From the NCBI GenBank assembly GCA_022829145.1, contig CM040749.1, forward strand, positions 20,235,987-20,299,986: DNA of 64,000 nt. Direction: 5' to 3'. The notes below the pieces were generated by a model, which was given only the letters and a program-made list of their open reading frames with translations, searched no databases and had not been told where the DNA came from. Position 1 is the stretch's first letter; each line of letters opens with the position of its first letter. This document shows, one piece after another, positions 59,284 to 64,000 of this stretch. Position numbers and translations under genes: made by a program. This DNA is from Albula goreensis (taxonomy: Eukaryota; Chordata; Actinopteri; Albuliformes; Albulidae).

Positions 59284-62200
59284 ATGGCATCTCTCTGGGC
59301 TCTGCTGGGACTGTGCTGTCTGGAAGCCCCAATGGTGTTCTCTGTTCCTCCAATTGAGTCCCAGCCAGAGCAGGTACATATATCTTATCCAGGTAAGGTT
59401 TCAGTCTCTTATTTTTGCTGTTATAGTTATTAGGGTAACAGAGATCAATCATTTCTAGGGTGAGTTGAAGCAGAAGCACCAAAACACGAACACTTTTCAA
59501 ATGCTCTTTGAAGGTTAAATTGCATCAGCGTTTGAGTGCTGCTCAGAACAAGTGACAGCATAGGGCTTGCAGTCTGACAGCAACCAAATAATTCTCAACA
59601 ATCTCCAAATTGCCTGAGTTGTATTCAAGCTATCAAAAAAGTGTTCTTGTTTTGTATCAATCCCAAATCAAGAAATCAATAAGAAGTGACTGAGGGTAAC
59701 ATGCCACAATAAAGGGGGCTCAAACTCTCAGATCTCTCCAAAATTAGATGATGCTATTTTGTAGCTCAGTATGGCTTTTTTTTCTAAGAAACCAGATATG
59801 TGTACTAAGCGGTAGATCGGCCGAGCCCCGGTAGACAATGTAAGCCTTAACCACATCTTAACACTTCAGTACTGTAGCCATCTGTGTATAGTTAACGCAA
59901 CTAGAATTTTTCTGAAATTCCTATCAGAGACCATGTGTGCATTGTAGCACATGTGCTCACTATTTGATGCTTAATGGCTCATAGATATGGATATATTTCC
60001 AATATCCAACTCCCCTGAAGCCTTATTTACCCACTGGGGAGAACAAAAAGGCTAGTGCGTGAGCCACTAATCCCTTTGGGCCTGTTCCATGGACAATTCA
60101 TGGGTTATGTAACTTACTCACTGAACATAAAATACAAAACTCTTTTTGTCTTCGATGTTTGTCTGCCTGCTGTGCAGGTGTTTGCACCAGATAATTGCAT
60201 CTGTCTTTACAGGGGTCACCCGCTCCATGGTGATTACCTGGACGACTTTCAACAAGACAGAGAGCTTGGTAGAGTACAGTATGTGGGGTGGAAAACTCTT
60301 TGATCTGAAGGCCAAGGGTACTAGCACCATTTTTGAGGACGGAGGGTCAGAAAAAAGAAAACTGTACATTCACCGTGTCACACTGTCGGACCTGAGACCT
60401 GGTTCTGCTTATGGTGAGTGTGTCCAGGTACAGATTAAGGCTACTTTGCAGCTTGCTTATGGCTCACCAGCTCCTGGAGCTGCCAAGCATAGAAGTATCC
60501 GGAAATCGAGGATTGAAATGGGGCTTGAAAGGGGCTTGTACTGAGCTGAGATGTATTTGCTGCCTGTGGGTGACGGCACAGCCAGGGCCCTTTGGATATG
60601 GTGCTTACATAACTCGTACACATGTGAGAACAAATGGATCACAGGCAGTCCTGAGAAGGGCCCAGGGCACTCAGCTCCCCATGCCTGATCCCATGCACCC
60701 ATCCACCCCATCCATATGCCAAAGTTAAGTGTTAGCTTAGTGGGGGTTCTGTTTTGTCTGGACTCTTTTTTGTGTGGTTCGTCGGGGGGGTTAATCCATT
60801 TCTCTTGGTTCTGTGTGCTCTGCCGTGGGATCGTTTCACATGGCTCAGGCTTATTAAATTCTGCCTTCCCTCAAAGTTTCTGTTTGCTTTTCTTATGAAA
60901 TGTTGGAGAAAACCTAGGAATGGTCAAAAGATTGCTATTGCCAGTGATTCATCTCCTTAGTAAATATTAATCACAGAATTGTGCCTCAGGGGTGTGACAT
61001 TCTTTATTCTTGAATACAGCTTAATCACAGCTTGGGTGTGTCTCCACTGGCTATCCTCAGTGTTAGGTATAATTGAAATCCAAGATTACCATCAGCTCAA
61101 ATAAATATTCCGCTTCCACCAATTTATCAAGTACTTACATAGGATTGCATAACTGTGAATATCCAGCATTCCATAATCTTTCTGAAGAATGGAAAGTGTC
61201 ATTATTTGCCAATATTTTTATAGTGGTTGTGTTGCATTTCTTGATGTCTGATAACGTCTCACCTTTGAGGCCATAAGCTACATTTAGTAGCAATTTCTGG
61301 TTCAGCCTGTTTTGGTGACTGCTCTTGTATGTGTGATTTTACCGCAGTCTATCACTGTGGAAGTGAAGCTGGCTGGAGTGACATCTTTTACTTCACTGCC
61401 CTGAATGAGAGCACTACCTGGAACCCTAGGTTTGCTCTGTTTGGGGACATGGGTAACGAGAATCCCCAGTCACTGGCAAGACTCCAGAAGGAGACCCAGA
61501 TTGGAATGTATGATGCCATCTTGCACATTGGTAAGGATGTAGGTGGTAGTGAATGAGTAGAGTTAATACTTTCTGTAGCATGAATGAGATGAGGGAATAT
61601 TTTTGTACAGAAAATTACTCATCTTTTCTGTCATTTATCAGTATAGAGAATGGTTTTATGTGTTCATTTGGAAGGTTGGGCAGGTACTGCAGTCATACCA
61701 ATATGGCTATAATTGTGCAAGTCATAATTAATAATGTGTAAGATATTTTCTTTTTGTTCCCCCATACTAAAAGCTAAATTGGCTAATCTAATACATTGTT
61801 GATGTGCATGGAAAATAATCTTGTCTTTTTTATTTTTCTAGGGGATTTTGCTTATGACATGGATGAGGTAATTTATCACCATTTTTTAACTTCCTCTTAA
61901 CTTCAAGATTACTCACCCAATAGACAGATGAGGCAGACTTATTAATATTTTCGATGATATTGGCAAAGCAGCATATATTTCATGGTAGATGTGACCCATG
62001 CCCTTGTGTGCTTATGAAAACACCATGGTTTACAAATAACTGCTATCATTAGTAGTTACACTATAACTACTGCAAACACAAATGTCAAATCGTTTGGCTT
62101 CCTTACACTAAGAATAGTAATGACACCTGAAAAGTGCAGTGATACAGATATAGTTATTCTTGTACTGTTACAAAATTATTTTTTAGAGATTAAATTACAT

Positions 62201-64000
62201 ATTATTATCATGACCAGGCTGGGAGGGATTGGGATTAGCCTCCCTACTACAGCTGGCAAGTGACTCTGTTTGTCATGTTTAGTAAGAGAGGTGTGAAGAA
62301 GAGGCTGTCTCAGTAAAATGGGAATCTGAAAAGGGGGGAGTATACTCAAGCTGTGATGAGGTATCAGTTAACCCTACTCTGTCAGTAGCTGCCCTTGCCC
62401 ATGGTTTACCACAGTCTTAGTGTCAAAATAAAACCTAAATCCCCATAAATACAGTGATGAAGTGTTGAGACTTACATCACTGATTAGAAAAGGCAGGATT
62501 TTGAGCTCAAGTTGACCGACTCACTTGTTGATTTCTCAAGAGTGTTAAAAACCAGCTGTATCTTTATAGTAGAACCACAACAGAGAGATTTTATTCCAAT
62601 TTATGTAATCTGCTCTTTAAATTTGGGACAGATTGAACTGCTTTGATGGGGTGAATACATTTTTTTTTCAAGGAAACTAAAAGTCCCAGACCTAATGGAA
62701 TATCAATGTGTCAGGACACTGGACAAAGTAATATTTATATTCCTATTTAAAATGAAAATATAAGAGGTGATTTTCAGCTGGAATTTTCATGGGAATCACT
62801 GGCTTTGTGTAAACATTACACGCAGCATGTGTTCCCATAATGTCACATACTTGAATTTAACTTAATATGGGCAAACTAAACATCTGCACATTCATGCACT
62901 TATTTCCCCTTTTATATGTGCCAGAGAATGAGAACAAAATATTTATGATCAGACAACCACAAGAATGAATGTCCCCAGCTCTACCAGTGCTTTGTGTTGG
63001 AATGTCTAACTTGCTTCCACTGCTTTAATGGACCTTATAAATAGAAACTCTGGGGACCTTGTGAAAAATCAGCCAGCCACCTGAAATTGATCTCAACTAA
63101 TGCTCTTAAATTATCTGTCAAATTAGTAGTTGTAATTTAATTGGCTTTTTTGGTATGCAGATACATTTTTGAATATGTCTGGAAAATGTGTATACACAAG
63201 TTACAGACGTCCTCTTTCAATTACTGCTTTGTTTCCCTCATATCCCTCTCGAATAGTAATGAATAATAATCCAGTGAGCCCAAGACATGTCACAAACAGC
63301 AATGGCATCCCTAGCTTCCTGGCCAAAGTCTCAATCTGGCTAAATATGAACCTCTACCATCCCCCAGGTCAACTGGATAAATAATGTCCTCCCTCTCTGC
63401 CTCTGCATCACATGTTCATAGCTGATGTGAGTGACCCCGCCCCATTGACCCCACTCATCAAAGGATCCTCCCTGTCAAATGTGTCTGGATTGGATATCTG
63501 TCAGGCAGAAGCACAGGACAGGGTCAGTCAGTGCTATTGGCCTCATCAGACAGGACCAGTAAATTAGTGGATGCAGGGAAAGGGGTAGTCAAGAAATGAA
63601 TGACATGTTCTGTACTCCGGTTTGTTAGCATTCAAGGTATCTTCTTAGAGTTTCTTTTTAATGTAGTTTAGTGTAGATTGGGGTAATAAAAAAACCTAAA
63701 CTTAAATGAACTTAAATGCTGGAATTTGAAACATGCAATATATGATGAAAATGCAATTCGTAGGCTTTTGAGCAGAGTTCTATTAAGACTCAGTGCTATT
63801 TTAGGGTGACCTTCTTCTAACTAAGGCTTATTTGTGCAATAGCAATCAGATGGGTTTTAACCCTTAGCCTGCTGGTCATCTGCATCTCATAACCTCAAGC
63901 AGTGTAGTTTGGGAGCAGGCACTGTCAGGGTGTATAACCATTCCTGTGTTACAGGACAATGCCCGGATTGGGGATGAATTCATGAGACAGATTCAGTCCA
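59284..64000 (+). CDS. acp7: Acid phosphatase type 7 (purple acid phosphatase-like), 5' part
   Basis: ACP7 is a predicted secretory-pathway dinuclear-metal phosphatase of the purple acid phosphatase family. Five exons are in the window: 59284-59392, 60213-60413, 61348-61530, 61842-61867 (only 26 nt) and 63955-64000, where the gene runs off the edge. Phases are consistent throughout (1, 1, 1, 0). Landmarks: signal peptide MASLWALLGLCCLEAPMVFS; N-terminal beta domain with PEQVHISYPG, SMVITWTTFNKT and KLYIHRVTLSDLRPGSAYVYHCGS; then the metallophosphatase core FALFGDMGNENP (metal ligand Asp137) and GDFAYDMDE (Asp166 and Tyr169), followed by DNARIGDEFMRQIQS. The 29-residue spacing between the two aspartates is that of plant and animal purple acid phosphatases. 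The remaining ligands (GNHE and the His motifs) lie beyond the window. The start ATG sits 18 nt after an acceptor (TTTTAACCCACAG|CTG), so the transcript has an upstream untranslated exon. Confidence 0.95.
59393..60212 (+). other. acp7 intron 1
   Basis: Donor CCAG|GTAAGG and acceptor TGTCTTTACAG. An upstream in-exon CAG|GTACAT (donor near 59373) is a possible alternative donor but would change phase. No other feature is seen. Confidence 0.7.
60414..61347 (+). other. acp7 intron 2
   Basis: Donor TATG|GTGAGT and acceptor GATTTTACCGCAG. Several frames above 60 codons on both strands occur here without family resemblance, probably because of locally higher GC. Confidence 0.7.
61531..61841 (+). 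other. acp7 intron 3
   Basis: Donor ATTG|GTAAGG and acceptor TATTTTTCTAG. No internal features. Confidence 0.7.
61868..63954 (+). other. acp7 intron 4
   Basis: Donor GAG|GTAATT and acceptor CTGTGTTACAG. This 2.1-kb intron holds no supportable gene; a 71-codon frame near 63169-63384 has no resemblance to a known family. Confidence 0.65.

Overview
The window reads as nuclear DNA of a ray-finned (probably teleost) fish. It is AT-rich and intron-containing, and it carries a decayed Tc1-type transposon, fold-back MITEs and a long CA microsatellite. Five protein-coding genes are supported, all in the last 24 kb: chrm5 (+), a secreted fibrinogen-domain gene (-), emc7 (-), katnbl1 (-) and the 5' part of acp7 (+, running off the right end). 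chrm5, emc7 and katnbl1 are neighbours in the same order and orientation on human 15q14, so this is a conserved vertebrate block. I rebuilt the multi-exon genes by hand from splice consensus, reading phase and resemblance to the human proteins. Phases close exactly for emc7 (5 exons, 237 aa) and katnbl1 (9 coding exons, 320 aa).

Layout. 1-24.1 kb: no supportable gene; a 66-unit AC microsatellite (4.4 kb), a fold-back element (11.0-11.4 kb), a small retroposed fragment with target duplications (13.8-14.0 kb) and an AT repeat (17.0 kb). 24.1-24.9 kb: a GC-richer island ending in a good splice donor, a candidate 5' UTR exon of chrm5. 24.9-40.5 kb: the presumed chrm5 5' UTR intron, with a CA/TG hairpin (28.3 kb), a 200-bp polypurine tract (31.4 kb), a complete but dead Tc1-type element (34.98-36.53 kb) and a teleost-type interspersed repeat (36.6 kb). 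40.5-44 kb: chrm5 coding exon and 3' UTR. 44.4-48.1 kb: fibrinogen-domain gene on the minus strand, converging on chrm5, with a hAT-like fold-back MITE in its 5' intron. 48.9-52.6 kb: emc7. 53.2-57.8 kb: katnbl1. 59.3-64 kb: acp7 exons 1-5.

The genes do not form a pathway. chrm5 is a plasma-membrane GPCR, emc7 is a subunit of the ER membrane protein insertase, katnbl1 is a microtubule-severing regulator, acp7 is a secretory-pathway metallophosphatase, and the fibrinogen-domain gene encodes a predicted secretory-pathway protein. The most striking observation is that the fibrinogen-domain protein ends in a C-terminal KDEL, the canonical ER-retrieval signal, has its whole fibrinogen domain on one exon, and seems to need a rare GC-AG intron to join its signal-peptide exon in frame.
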